Positions 9,799 through 19,309 of a stretch of DNA of 64,000 bases are shown here, piece by piece. Where the stretch lies: positions 74,589-138,588 of the forward strand of contig CAUZBP010000005.1 of NCBI GenBank assembly GCA_963578105.1. Direction: 5' to 3'. Position 1 is the first letter of the stretch. Each line of letters starts with the position of its first letter. The translations under genes were made by a program, and so were the position numbers. A model generated the notes under the pieces. That model saw only the letters and a list, made by a program, of their open reading frames with translations. It had not been told where the DNA came from and did not search any database. This stretch comes from GCA-2718815 sp963578105. GTDB lineage: Bacteria; Planctomycetota; Planctomycetia; Pirellulales; Pirellulaceae.

Positions 9799-12354
9799 TT
9801 ATTCCACCAGCAGCACGTCAGCCACCCGGGGCATTGGCAGTTGCAGGGAAATGGAACCGTCGTCGCCCCGGCGAAACTTTAAAGTTCCCAGGCGGGCTGA
9901 ACGCACAGAGCGCGCGTCCCGTGCATCGGCAAGGGTAACCTGCACCTGCTTCAATGGCTTGCCACCCCAGTTCAGCAACGTCACCGCACGGCCTTTGTCC
10001 GAATGCATCAGGACGGCTTCGACAGAAGACGGGTCGGTCCTGACCGCCGCGCGAATGCCGGCGTCGGTGGCCAGGTTCGTGATCAGGTCGGCAATGCGGG
10101 CAGGATAATCGCTGCTGGGAACCCGGTCGACGTGGTGGGCGCCGCGGCCGTAAGCCAATCCCGGCATGGTGGCGAAATGGAGCGATTCCCCCTGCCCGTA
10201 CCGATTCCGGATGACCGCCGGTTGACCGTCTTCAAACCGTCCCCTCACCTGCCCCGTTGTCATTTGAAACTGTCCGCGGGAACCGTAGGCCTTCCAGGGC
10301 TCGCGACCCAGTCCTCCCGCGGGCTCCATCCGCACCTCCGCCAGGGGCGCGAGGTCCTTCAGACCATTCTTGGCGGCGTAGTCTCCTGGGGCCCTTTCGA
10401 TCCTCCGCTGCTTCACTCCCAGAACTTCGTCCAGCAGGTCCTGCGGCTGGTCATACTTGTCCCGTGTTCCCGCCCCCGCGCAGGTCCAAAGCCGCCCCCC
10501 CTGGCGCACCCAGTCCCGGATGGCCGTGACGGTTTGCCGTTCCAGGTTCGGACCGGTCATGTAAAGCACCTGATACGGGGCCAGCTCCCCTCGCTGGACC
10601 ATGACCTCGTCCACAAATGCTACCGGAATGCCACGACGCGTCAGTGCGAACCAAACGTGTTCCAACTCCACCAGAAAATCAGAGTTGTAACTCCAAAAGC
10701 CGTTCTGGTTCACCTCGTAGAGTTGACTGGTCACGGGCCACAGCAGGGCCACTTCGGTCGGAGGACCAACCCCGTCGATCAAGAAATCTTCGGCTTTGCC
10801 GATCAGCCGGTTGGCATCAGCCAGATCGTCGTAATGTCCCAGCTTCTCTGACCACATCCACTCGGTGAAAACGTAACTGGGCCCGTAGATCCACGAGTTG
10901 TAGGCACTGCCGCCATAAGCGGCCAACGCCATGATGCTCAGTTCCACCTCGTGGCCGCGGTCTTCGGCGATGGAGCCGCCGTGGTGAATGTACGCTCCGA
11001 AACGGCCCGCCCCCTCCCGGGCAGCGCAGCGGAGCAGGTTCACCATCATGGACCAGGTTCGGAACGTGGAGCCGTACTGACCTCCTCCCTCCTCCATGCC
11101 CGGCCCTATCCAGAGGCAGGTTCCTCCGCCCAGGCGCGAAAATTCAAACCAATCGTGGGAGGCATACAAATCAAGACCTGGCGAGGACCGTTGCGTGACA
11201 TTGAGATAGAAGATGCCCGGGGAGTTCCAGTTCGTGAAGGCCAGCAACTGGTCCCCATACGTCCGGCGCAGTGCCCGTGCCGCCACCCCGTACCTGCGAC
11301 TGTCGTCATACCCGGCGAAGCGGACCGAGTGGTACCAGAGACGACGAGCCGTCAGCGGGGCTTCCGGATCGGCTGAGCCTCCCAGCCTGACGTCCGCCCA
11401 GGAGTCCTGGCCCAGGGCCGCGGGCACAAGACCTTTCTCCTGCAGGTAGTCCCGGAACCGCTCCAGCAGGGCGGCGTCGTTGTTGAGGTCGTCGGCCCGC
11501 CCTGGAAAATACCAGTGGGGCTCGTCGGACACGGCAAAGATTCGCAGACGCTCGGTGGAACCAAATGCTTCGGCAAAAGCTTTCGCCCCGGGGCGATAAT
11601 GTTCTATCGCGACGGCCTCGTCCAGGGTCTTGGGCGGTCGGTGTTCCGCCATCTGGCAGTAGGGGATGTCCAGCTTTTTCGTCGCGTCGTAGGGCACATG
11701 GCTGAGGGTGTTGTAGCCCAGCCGCAAAAGCGTCTGGACCTCTTTCCTGGCAGCCTCGTCATTGGCCCCGTCCGGGCCCATGATGCAAGCCGTCGCCGTA
11801 ACGAACTTCTTTGGCAGCTCCTCGCGACTGAGTCCAAAATCGCCGGTGGCCTCCAGGTGATCCTGGGCCACTTCCACGATCGTCTTCACTCGCGCCGGCA
11901 CTTCCGCAGCGGGCACCCCTCGCTCAGGCAGAATCAACTTCCACCCGGTTCCGGGACCCTCCATGACCCTGGAGGCCACCGCCCCGGTCGCTTGCTGGCT
12001 GTGGGCCAGTTCAAACTGCACCCGCACCCGCCCGGTCAGGGACTTTCCTTCCTGCGCAATGGAAACGCCAGCCGTGGCGTCGCCCTGGCCGTCGGGCAGC
12101 ACTTCCGAAAGATCCAACCACTCCGACATCTCTCCCCGGGACAGGTTGGCCGCGTTCACCGAAAAAGCGGGGTTCCAGGGGGGGCGGTGGATCATGTGGA
12201 CCCGAACGGAAACATCGAAGGGCCCGCTACTTTCTTCCGCCTCGAGTACCGCCACACGGACGAACAGGGACGGGGCCGCTTGGGCACCCACCAAGGCTGC
12301 CGTCCCAAGCTGCAGCGAGAGTATCCCTGCGACAAGTAAACCTGATGATCTCAT
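9799..12354 (-). CDS. Large secreted glycosidase-like protein with GATase-like domain
   Basis: The start at ATG 12354 is fixed by AAGGAG 6 nt upstream and opens into a signal peptide (MRSSGLLVAGILSLQLG). The product is about 851 residues. A beta-sandwich-like N-domain is followed by a TIM-barrel-like region with FAVSDEPHWYFPG, whose Glu is a candidate acid/base. After this come a YGPSYVFTEWMWSEKLGHYDDLADANRL block and a GATase-like beta-galactosidase-trimerisation segment (YQVLYMTGPNLE, VRQGGRLWTCAGAG). The architecture parallels the protein at 2329-4737, although the sequences are not close by eye. I do not recognise a CAZy family. It converges with the SUMF1-domain gene 174 bp away. Confidence 0.78.
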   Translation of the reverse strand: MRSSGLLVAGILSLQLGTAALVGAQAAPSLFVRVAVLEAEESSGPFDVSVRVHMIHRPPWNPAFSVNAANLSRGEMSEWLDLSEVLPDGQGDATAGVSIAQEGKSLTGRVRVQFELAHSQQATGAVASRVMEGPGTGWKLILPERGVPAAEVPARVKTIVEVAQDHLEATGDFGLSREELPKKFVTATACIMGPDGANDEAARKEVQTLLRLGYNTLSHVPYDATKKLDIPYCQMAEHRPPKTLDEAVAIEHYRPGAKAFAEAFGSTERLRIFAVSDEPHWYFPGRADDLNNDAALLERFRDYLQEKGLVPAALGQDSWADVRLGGSADPEAPLTARRLWYHSVRFAGYDDSRRYGVAARALRRTYGDQLLAFTNWNSPGIFYLNVTQRSSPGLDLYASHDWFEFSRLGGGTCLWIGPGMEEGGGQYGSTFRTWSMMVNLLRCAAREGAGRFGAYIHHGGSIAEDRGHEVELSIMALAAYGGSAYNSWIYGPSYVFTEWMWSEKLGHYDDLADANRLIGKAEDFLIDGVGPPTEVALLWPVTSQLYEVNQNGFWSYNSDFLVELEHVWFALTRRGIPVAFVDEVMVQRGELAPYQVLYMTGPNLERQTVTAIRDWVRQGGRLWTCAGAGTRDKYDQPQDLLDEVLGVKQRRIERAPGDYAAKNGLKDLAPLAEVRMEPAGGLGREPWKAYGSRGQFQMTTGQVRGRFEDGQPAVIRNRYGQGESLHFATMPGLAYGRGAHHVDRVPSSDYPARIADLITNLATDAGIRAAVRTDPSSVEAVLMHSDKGRAVTLLNWGGKPLKQVQVTLADARDARSVRSARLGTLKFRRGDDGSISLQLPMPRVADVLLVE

Positions 12355-12360
12355 GGCGTT

Positions 12361-12366
12361 CTCCTT
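12361..12366 (-). promoter_or_regulatory. Shine-Dalgarno AAGGAG for the gene starting at 12354
   Basis: A perfect AAGGAG on the minus strand, 6 nt before ATG 12354. It rules out the longer frame that begins at 12381. It also overlaps the very end of the small reading frame 12366-12680, so the two could be translationally coupled. Confidence 0.7.
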
Positions 12367-12680
12367 CAGCACGGCACACACAACATTTGACCCCTCGCAG
12401 TTGCCGATAGCAAGCGTAACGCGCGCACCACAACCGGTCGAGGAGCGATCAGGCCGACGATATCTGACAGGTCACACCTGCCCTCTTGCTCACCACCCGG
12501 ATTTCCTTTCGGGACAGACTGGCCCTGCTGTTCGGTCACGGAAGCCGCTACCACCTGTTCGGAAGCGAGCAGGAAGGTCGCGTCAAGAGAACCTTGATTG
12601 GCCATCCTGGTCCGTAAAATGGAAAAATCCAGGACAGCCCATGTCAGAATAACTCCCCGGATCAAGAGGCGAATTTTCAT
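12366..12680 (-). CDS. Small protein with esterase-like IAPRP motif, possibly a remnant
   Basis: 104 residues from ATG 12680, which has a good ribosome binding site (GGAG, 7 nt of mostly A, then ATG). The first 20 residues (MKIRLLIRGVILTWAVLDFS) look like a weak signal peptide. The middle is unremarkable. Near residue 71-84 the text DLSDIVGLIAPRPVVV resembles the segment before the catalytic Asp in acetyl-xylan-esterase/dienelactone-hydrolase type alpha/beta hydrolases, but there is no nucleophile elbow (GxSxG) and the protein is far too short. It may be a collapsed esterase gene that kept its 5' signals, or an unrelated small secreted protein. It ends 12 nt before the large glycosidase-like gene on the same strand. 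Confidence 0.4.
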   Translation of the reverse strand: MKIRLLIRGVILTWAVLDFSILRTRMANQGSLDATFLLASEQVVAASVTEQQGQSVPKGNPGGEQEGRCDLSDIVGLIAPRPVVVRALRLLSATARGQMLCVPC

Positions 12681-13072
12681 TTTTTTTCTCCTGCGTACTT
12701 TGTCTGCCTGGTCGGCAGAATGGGCGGGCTAGTTTGGCTCAGATACTGTACCAAGCTGGTGGTATACAATAATGCCCCAGGCTGATGATTTAAAGCAGTT
12801 TCTGCACCCTGAACCCGCGAAAACTGCTGCACCATCAGCGTCCTCTCAAACTGAAAAGGAATGGCACTAAAAAACCTGCTCCCGGCCCGGTGTCAAACCA
12901 GTGTCCCAGCAAGCCTGCGAGATCGCCTTGCGTAGTGGTCCGGTGGGTTTCACAATGGCGCAGCACTCCCCGGCAGAGGGAATTCATGGCGATCGTGCGG
13001 CGGTCTTCGGATTGCCTGTCGTTTCAACCTGGTAGAGGGCGCGGCCAAAAAGCGTCCGCTGGAAAAATTTCG
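12681..13072. other. Divergent intergenic region, no supported gene
   Basis: About 390 bp between the small minus-strand frame and the MFS gene. It should hold both divergent promoters. A 32-codon frame at 12772-12870 has no ribosome binding site that I trust. The MFS frame is open upstream to 12890, but that extension is Arg/Ser-rich and unlike a transporter N-terminus. Confidence 0.45.
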
Positions 13073-14446
13073 ATGACCGACCCGTCCCCAAGCTCCGCAG
13101 ACGAGGACCACCCGGTTGTCGGCTCGGCGGTCGCCAGCCGGACACGGTACCTCGTGCTTGTCATTCTCTGTGCAGCCGCCACGTTTGCATATATCGGCCG
13201 TAATTGCCTGGCAGTGGCGGCCGACGATGTGAGCAGCGAGTTAAACATTCCACGCACGTCCATGGGCTGGGTCATGGCGGCCTTCTTTTGGGGTTATGCC
13301 CTGGCACAGATTCCTGCTGGATCGTTCGCCCACCAATGGGGTGTACGGCGGTCACTGGCACTGTATGCGTTTGTCTGGTCGATAGCATGCGCAGCCATGG
13401 GAATGGCCTTCGGGTTCTGGTCCCTGGTGCTGTTTCAGGCAGGGTTTGGTGTCGCCCAGGCCGGTGTGTTTCCTTGCTCAGCCGCCGCCATCTCCCGCTG
13501 GCTGCCGATCTCGCGACGGGCATTTGCAACCGGGTCCCTGGGGACCTTTATGTCCGTGGGCGGTGCGATCGGGGCGGCGGTAACGGGACTGGCAATGGGT
13601 GGTTATTCCTCAGAACATCTCGTCATTCCGGCGGTCAGTTGGCGGTGGGTCTTTGTGGCCTGTGCGGTCCCGAGTGCCCTTTGGTCGCTGTGGTTCTATC
13701 ATTGGTTTCGTGACCAGCCGGAGAAACACAGCGCCGTTAACGACACGGAATTGCGCATCATCCGACAAGGGACCACGGCCAGCCAAGAGGATGCGGTTGT
13801 GCTGTCGGTGCCTTGGAGCAAAGTCGTTGCCAGCTTCGACATGTGGATGATCTGCGGGCAGCAGTTTTTTCGCGCCGCCGGATACATCTTCTTCGCCACC
13901 TGGTTTCCGACCTTCCTGAAGGAGACGCGCGGTGTGAGCACGGCCGCGTCGGGTTTTCTCACGGCGCTACCACTACTGGCGGTGGTTGTCGGCAATATCC
14001 TGGGAGGACTTCTGGTGGACGCGATCTGGAACATCACCGCCAGCAAGAGGCTGAGCCGACAACTGGTCGCCTTCGTCACGATGTTGGGATGTGCACACTT
14101 CATCGCTGCCGCGTATTTCGTCGAGAACGCCGTGGCGGCGGTGTTGCTGATTTCGTGCGGTTCCTTTACGGCCGCCCTTGGCGGATCTTGCGGCTACACG
14201 GTAACGATGGAAAAATCGGGGAAGTACGTGGCTCCCATTTTCGGAGCCATGAACATGACGGGGAATCTGGGTGCGGCAATCTGCCCGATCATGGTGGCCT
14301 GGATTGTGCAGTGGACCGACAACTGGAACCTGGTGCTGATCTTCTTTGCCGCGATCTATGTTTTGGCGGCCGTTTGCTGGGCGCTGATCAACCCGAATGG
14401 TATCTTCTGGACTGCCGAGACAGAGGATCAACTCGAAACGGAATAG
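13073..14446 (+). CDS. MFS transporter (ACS/GudP-like)
   Basis: About 457 residues from ATG 13073 (MTDPSPSSADEDHP). I chose this start because the upstream extension to 12890 is not membrane-protein-like; the ribosome binding site is weak. There are twelve predicted membrane segments, beginning YLVLVILCAAATFAYIGRN. The family signature between TM2 and TM3 is recognisable (IPAGSFAHQWGVRRSLALY), and the TM4-5 region has AGVFPCSAAAISRWLPISRRA. These features match the anion:cation symporter branch, which takes up sugar acids such as hexuronates or galactarate; the actual substrate cannot be read. It is followed 6 bp later by a ceramidase-like hydrolase, almost certainly in the same operon. Confidence 0.9.
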   Translation: MTDPSPSSADEDHPVVGSAVASRTRYLVLVILCAAATFAYIGRNCLAVAADDVSSELNIPRTSMGWVMAAFFWGYALAQIPAGSFAHQWGVRRSLALYAFVWSIACAAMGMAFGFWSLVLFQAGFGVAQAGVFPCSAAAISRWLPISRRAFATGSLGTFMSVGGAIGAAVTGLAMGGYSSEHLVIPAVSWRWVFVACAVPSALWSLWFYHWFRDQPEKHSAVNDTELRIIRQGTTASQEDAVVLSVPWSKVVASFDMWMICGQQFFRAAGYIFFATWFPTFLKETRGVSTAASGFLTALPLLAVVVGNILGGLLVDAIWNITASKRLSRQLVAFVTMLGCAHFIAAAYFVENAVAAVLLISCGSFTAALGGSCGYTVTMEKSGKYVAPIFGAMNMTGNLGAAICPIMVAWIVQWTDNWNLVLIFFAAIYVLAAVCWALINPNGIFWTAETEDQLETE

Positions 14447-14452
14447 TCAACG

Positions 14453-15934
14453 ATGACCACCTACCTGGACTCGCCACAGAGCAGTTGTCGCCTGGGCATC
14501 GCCCGCGGTGATATCACCCCCCCGGTCGGGATCTACCATCGCATGTGGGGCGCGGCCAAGCATGATCGGTCGGCGGGAGTCCATCGCCCCTTGACCGCAA
14601 CCGCTATCGTGTTTCAACAAGCGAGCAGTGATCCATCGCCAACAACTCAACAAGTCCTGATCGCACTGGATCACTGTTTGTTGGCACCATCCGAAGTCGA
14701 TAAACTGGTAACTGAAATCCAGCGCAAGACGGGAATTGCACGTGAAGTTGTCCTGGTCGTGCATTCACACACGCACGCTGCCGGCCTGATGTCCCGCGAT
14801 CGAGTTGCCTTGCCCGGTGGCGATTTGATTCCGGCCTATCTCGATTCCGTGCACCAGACCGTTGCCGTGCTCGTTGACCAGGCAATCACCAACCTGCAAG
14901 ACGTGACGATAACTTACGCAACAGGGCGCTGCGATCTGGCGGGCCATCGCGATTTCTTCGACGAACAGAGCAACCAGTACCTGTGCGGTTACAATCCATC
15001 CGGCCCGGCGGACGATACGGTTCTGGTCGCACGAGTTACGGGAACCGGAAAAGAAACACTTGCCACGCTCGTCAACTACGCCTGCCATCCCACGTCGTTG
15101 GCCTGGGACAATCAACTCATCAGCCCCGATTTTCCGGGGGCCATGCGGGAACTCGTCGAACATGCAACGGGAGCGCCTTGTGTATTCATTCAAGGCGCAG
15201 CGGGTGACCTGGGGCCGCGTGATGGTTTTGTCGGCGACGTCGACGTGGCCGATCGAAACGGTCGGCAACTCGGCCACGCCGTGTTGTCTGCCCTCCATTC
15301 CCTGGGACCTCCGAATACCCGCTTTCAGTACGCCGGACCGGTCGTATCGGGTGCGACGATTGGGACCTGGAAACACGTCGCCTTACCGAACGATCGTAAA
15401 AAGTCCTGTGAAAAATGGCGCGTTGACCGGGAGCTTCTCGACTTGAACTACCGCGCCGGGCTGCCTAAAACAGACGACCTCGAAGCGGAACGAGCCAAAC
15501 TCGCATCCGAAGAACAAGCGGCCCGGGAACGGGGCGAGGAGCCAGCCGCAGCCGATTTGCGAGCCCTGGTCGAGCGAAAAACCCGCGTGCTGGCGCGACT
15601 CGAAAACCTTCCCGCCGGAGAAAGTTATCCGTTTCAAGTGGTGCTGTGGCGTCTGGGTGACGCCATATGGCTGGCGATGCAAGGTGAGCCCTACAATCTG
15701 TTGCAACGTTCCATTCGTGAGCGGTTTGCCGATACGCCAATCATCGTGGGAACGGTCGCCAACGGCTGCGGAGCATCCTATTTGCCTCCAGCTGAGTTGT
15801 ATGGCACAGGCATTTATGAGGAGTCCATCTCCGTACTCGAAGCAGGCAGCCTGGAACGGTTGATCGAGGAATGCACCCGCCGCATCGAAAACCTGGGAAT
15901 CGTCCCAAGCGGAAAACAAGAGCGCAGTCAGTAA
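14453..15934 (+). CDS. Neutral/alkaline ceramidase N-domain-like hydrolase (copy 1)
   Basis: 493 residues, starting 6 bp after the MFS stop. It begins CRLGIARGDITPPVGIYHRMWGA, the usual opening of the neutral/alkaline non-lysosomal ceramidase N-terminal domain (ARxDITPP). A zinc-ligand HxH lies in VVHSHTHAAG near residue 103. Further markers are NYACHPTSLAWDN, SPDFPGAMRELVE and FIQGAAGDLGPRDG. There is no signal peptide, so it is probably cytoplasmic, which makes a sphingolipid ceramide substrate doubtful; many planctomycete members are of this type. The coupling to an MFS transporter suggests an imported small amide or sugar-derived substrate (inference). A diverged paralogue is at 22046-23485. 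Confidence 0.85.
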   Translation: MTTYLDSPQSSCRLGIARGDITPPVGIYHRMWGAAKHDRSAGVHRPLTATAIVFQQASSDPSPTTQQVLIALDHCLLAPSEVDKLVTEIQRKTGIAREVVLVVHSHTHAAGLMSRDRVALPGGDLIPAYLDSVHQTVAVLVDQAITNLQDVTITYATGRCDLAGHRDFFDEQSNQYLCGYNPSGPADDTVLVARVTGTGKETLATLVNYACHPTSLAWDNQLISPDFPGAMRELVEHATGAPCVFIQGAAGDLGPRDGFVGDVDVADRNGRQLGHAVLSALHSLGPPNTRFQYAGPVVSGATIGTWKHVALPNDRKKSCEKWRVDRELLDLNYRAGLPKTDDLEAERAKLASEEQAARERGEEPAAADLRALVERKTRVLARLENLPAGESYPFQVVLWRLGDAIWLAMQGEPYNLLQRSIRERFADTPIIVGTVANGCGASYLPPAELYGTGIYEESISVLEAGSLERLIEECTRRIENLGIVPSGKQERSQ

Positions 15935-16033
15935 AAGGTGCCAAGAACACCTGCCAGGATCGTTCAAGCCGGTTCACCAGCAACCCGGGTGAACTGCGAC
16001 TACAATCGATAGTACCACCTAGGAGTGGGTGAC

Positions 16034-16894
16034 ATGACCATCACAAACATTGGCGGTACCAATACAAACTTATTGGTCTGGACGTTGCTCTTCACCGCAA
16101 CCGTTGCCTCGACGGCTGAAACAGCCTGGTCACAAACCCGCAACATCCGCGTCGCGATCGTTCAATTCGATGCAATTCCTGAAAAAGTGGATCGCAACCT
16201 GAATGAAATGGAAAGACTTGCCCGGCAGGCGGTCGCAGGCCGTGCGCGGTGGATCGTGTTCCACGAAGGGACCGTCTGCGACTACACGGACAACTTGGAC
16301 CAGTTGGCAGAACCGGTACCTGAAGGTAAATCGACTGTCCGGATGGAACGGCTGGCCAGGGAACTGGACTGTTACATCTCGTTCGGGCTTTCAGAGAAGG
16401 ATAGAGATCGGCGGTACATCACTCAAGTGTTTGTCGGCAGCGAAGGTTATTTTTATCACTACCGAAAAACATGGCTCCACAAGAGTCCCGAAGACCTGGG
16501 ATTCCGCAACGAGTTTGCTCGCTACGACCCTGGAACTGGTCCGGAAATTTTTAGTATCGACGGCGTCCGGGCCACCTGCTTTATTTGTGCCGACGCCATG
16601 GCTCCGCGTTGTATCCAGCGTGCCAAGCTACTGCAGCCCCAAGTTGTCTTCTACCCGGTCAACATCGCGACGAAGGACCCGACCTGGGTACGTGAAATCA
16701 TCTCGGACCGCGCGAAACAAATTAACGCGCCGTTTGTCACGGCCAACCGGGTTGGCGCCTCCTGGGTGCATCGCGACGCCAACGGAGGTTCCGCCATCTA
16801 TTCCAGTCAAGGCACGCTCTTGGCGGGTGCCAATTCGATGGGCCGGGAAGAAATTGTGTTTCACGACCTGGAGATTGCGCCGCGGGCCCCCTGA
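16034..16894 (+). CDS. Secreted carbon-nitrogen hydrolase (nitrilase superfamily)
   Basis: 286 residues. ATG 16034 is chosen because AGGAG (16021-16025) lies 8 nt upstream; the frame is open three codons earlier as GTG. A signal peptide precedes the nitrilase domain (IRVAIVQFDAIPEK). The Glu-Lys-Cys triad can be read: Glu78 in VFHEGTVCD, Lys145 in YRKTWLH and Cys185 in FICADAM. The last motif differs from the common ICYD by having Ala after Cys. Exported nitrilases hydrolyse amides or N-carbamoyl compounds; the substrate is unknown. It lies 99 bp after the ceramidase-like gene on the same strand and may belong to that operon. A cytoplasmic-type relative is at 61071-61961. Confidence 0.88.
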   Translation: MTITNIGGTNTNLLVWTLLFTATVASTAETAWSQTRNIRVAIVQFDAIPEKVDRNLNEMERLARQAVAGRARWIVFHEGTVCDYTDNLDQLAEPVPEGKSTVRMERLARELDCYISFGLSEKDRDRRYITQVFVGSEGYFYHYRKTWLHKSPEDLGFRNEFARYDPGTGPEIFSIDGVRATCFICADAMAPRCIQRAKLLQPQVVFYPVNIATKDPTWVREIISDRAKQINAPFVTANRVGASWVHRDANGGSAIYSSQGTLLAGANSMGREEIVFHDLEIAPRAP

Positions 16895-17045
16895 TTCAAC
16901 GTGCATGCTTGTTGTTCCGCTGCTTGTTTTCACGGATCCAGCGCGGGCGCGATTCGAGGAGGATTGCAGCACACAAATCAACAGCAGCGCGGCGGGTCAT
17001 CCTGGTCGTCCTTTTTGAGTGGCGGCAGGAACACCTCGTGGAACG

Positions 17046-19157
17046 TTATTCCTTCTCCCGCATATCCCGGTTGAGCTGCTCCAGGTAGTGCCAGACTGCC
17101 TCGAACTGTTGGCGGGCGTCACCGTCGTAGTACGTGTCCAGACCGGTACGCCGGCCGTCCTGGGCGAACTTGATCATCTTCGTCTGGGGGTCGATCCGCA
17201 GGGGATCCCGCAGCCAGCGGTGGTAAAACCCGTAGCGCAGCCGCTCGGTGACATACCAGAGGTTCGTGCTAAGGACTTCCAGCGGTGCCGTCGCCTGGCG
17301 CTCGCCGATGGCGTGGCAACGGTGGCAGGCCAACCCGGTACTGCTTGCGGCCACCTCGGAACCGATCGCTGCAAGCTCCTCGTCGTGCGGTGGACGGGGA
17401 TTTTCCTCCAGGTCAAACCCGTGCTCATGACTAAGACCCGTTGAAATCCAGTCACCCCGCGCGTGCAGACGCGGCATGCGGATCCGAAAATGTGGCCTGG
17501 GACGATAGCCGAGCCGGCCGGCGAAAAGCTGCCGGGACCACGCGGGGCGCAACTTCTCTCCGGCCCAGGTCAGGTCGGGTACTGGTTCGGCCGCGCGACC
17601 CTGGACGCCATCTTCCAGCAAGACATAGGGCAGCAGCGCACTGTGTCCATCGCGCCCGTGGCATGCCTTGCAATTCATGGATTTCCATTGTCGCTGTGAA
17701 AATTCTGCGGCAACGGTGCGACTTAGACTTTGACCATCTGAACAGAGGAACTCGGCGAGTGCCGCCAATGACACATCGTCCAACGCGTACCGCGGTGTTC
17801 CGACCCGGCGGGAGTCTTGCCGCACCAGGCATCCGCGCTCCAGATTTTCGATGGTCCATCGTTTGGTGCCGACAGGTAAACGACCGGCAACCACCGAGTG
17901 ACAGTTCGCACAACCGATCGAGTTGAACAGCCGCTCTCCCCGCTGGGCATCGCCCGGGGCAAGATCATCTTCCAACGACACTTCACCCTCCGCCGCCTCA
18001 AGGATAAAACTGGCCAGTGCCCGACACTCGTCGGCCGTCAAGGGAATTGCCGGCATCCGGCTCCACTGATATTGCGCGTGTGGATTTGACAAGTAAGCAA
18101 CTAATGCCGACGGCCGGTACTTGGCACCGGCAAAATACAAAGAGACACGGTCGAACGGTTCATCCCCGGCCGCGGGCCGTGTGAATCGATGACAGGCGAT
18201 GCAGCCGAGGTCCTCGAACATCTTTTCGCCTTGGCCGACCAGTTCCTCCATCGGTTCGGCCGACACGACCTGATCCACAGCCGGCAAGCCTTGCAGGTAG
18301 GCAAGGAGGTCCCGGAGCTGTTCTACCGACCTGGGGCTGTCGAGGTCTCCGAGCAGACTCGGCATGGTGGTCTTGTTGCGCATCGTGTCGGGGCCGGTGA
18401 CCCAGGCGGCAATCCAGTCGGGGTTCAAGCGCTGACTTATGCCCGCCAGCAAAGGGGCGTCCCGCCTCAATTCCGGCATCGCACCATCGGTGGCCACGTC
18501 GGCCGCCGAACTGTGGCATTTCGCACAGTTCTGTTGCGCATACAGCTGGCGGCCGTTGCGAAGCTTTTGTCCGCCAATCCAATGCGTGTCGCGACCGTCA
18601 TGCAGCAACAACTTGGGAGGCAGCGGCTCCCAGCTAAACTCTTCACTGCTCCAATACAACCGCAGTTGAGCCGGCCCTTCCAACGGTGACCGGTAGTCGA
18701 TTTCCAACCGGTTGTAACCCTTGACCATCGCCACTTCTACCGGCTTGACCCTGCTCAGCTCACCGCGGGCTGCCACGATCACGGGCTCGTCATTTATCAA
18801 TAACGTTGCCGTCCCTTTCCCACGCAGCGCAAAACGAAAGCCACCCCGCAGACGCAGTTTCAAGTAGCCACGCAACGTAGCGCGGAACGGTCCGGCTGCC
18901 AAAAACGGTGAAACAGGCTGGTCCGGCAGGACCAGCAGTGCCGCGAGCCGAGCCGAGCGAACATCGCGTGCGCCGTCTCGCGTTTCCAGCACAAGCTGCA
19001 GTCCGGGCTGTAAGGTAGCCTGTTCCGCCTTGTTCAACCGCCCCGGCCGCAGCTCCTTTTGGGCCACCGCCGTTGCAACCAGGCACAGCATCAGCAGCAA
19101 CAGCAAACAGTATCGGGCAGGAGTACCCAACGTACAATTCCTCAATTGAAACTCCAC
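17046..19157 (-). CDS. Five-heme c-type cytochrome with PA14-like N-domain
   Basis: I place the start at GTG 19157, preceded by GAGGT and opening directly into a Sec signal (about residues 14-33). The frame is open to 19310, where its GTG overlaps the upstream stop by one base, but that 51-residue extension sits in front of the signal peptide and is implausible. Residues 85-185 resemble a PA14-type sugar-binding domain (LRLRGGFRFALRGKGTATLLIND). Five CxxCH heme sites follow at 211-215, 319-323, 416-420, 496-500 and 611-615 of 703. It is probably a periplasmic electron acceptor for the DUF6797/propeller protein encoded upstream on the same strand. Confidence 0.85.
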   Translation of the reverse strand: MEFQLRNCTLGTPARYCLLLLLMLCLVATAVAQKELRPGRLNKAEQATLQPGLQLVLETRDGARDVRSARLAALLVLPDQPVSPFLAAGPFRATLRGYLKLRLRGGFRFALRGKGTATLLINDEPVIVAARGELSRVKPVEVAMVKGYNRLEIDYRSPLEGPAQLRLYWSSEEFSWEPLPPKLLLHDGRDTHWIGGQKLRNGRQLYAQQNCAKCHSSAADVATDGAMPELRRDAPLLAGISQRLNPDWIAAWVTGPDTMRNKTTMPSLLGDLDSPRSVEQLRDLLAYLQGLPAVDQVVSAEPMEELVGQGEKMFEDLGCIACHRFTRPAAGDEPFDRVSLYFAGAKYRPSALVAYLSNPHAQYQWSRMPAIPLTADECRALASFILEAAEGEVSLEDDLAPGDAQRGERLFNSIGCANCHSVVAGRLPVGTKRWTIENLERGCLVRQDSRRVGTPRYALDDVSLAALAEFLCSDGQSLSRTVAAEFSQRQWKSMNCKACHGRDGHSALLPYVLLEDGVQGRAAEPVPDLTWAGEKLRPAWSRQLFAGRLGYRPRPHFRIRMPRLHARGDWISTGLSHEHGFDLEENPRPPHDEELAAIGSEVAASSTGLACHRCHAIGERQATAPLEVLSTNLWYVTERLRYGFYHRWLRDPLRIDPQTKMIKFAQDGRRTGLDTYYDGDARQQFEAVWHYLEQLNRDMREKE

Positions 19158-19309
19158 TAGGACCTCACGTCGTCTGAGATTCTGCTCGGGAAAAAGGCCC
19201 CCCGGGGGCGCAACTGCAACCTCTCCCCTGGCAAAGGGAGGTCGTCCCGGCGGCGACCATTCAAGCCTGGTTTTGTCATGACCAGTATTACCAGCGAATT
19301 CCCGCGGCA

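Noticed and set aside
12772..12870. 32-codon frame MPQADDLKQFLH... between divergent genes
   Set aside because: Codon use is protein-like, but there is no ribosome binding site or homologue known to me; too short to support.
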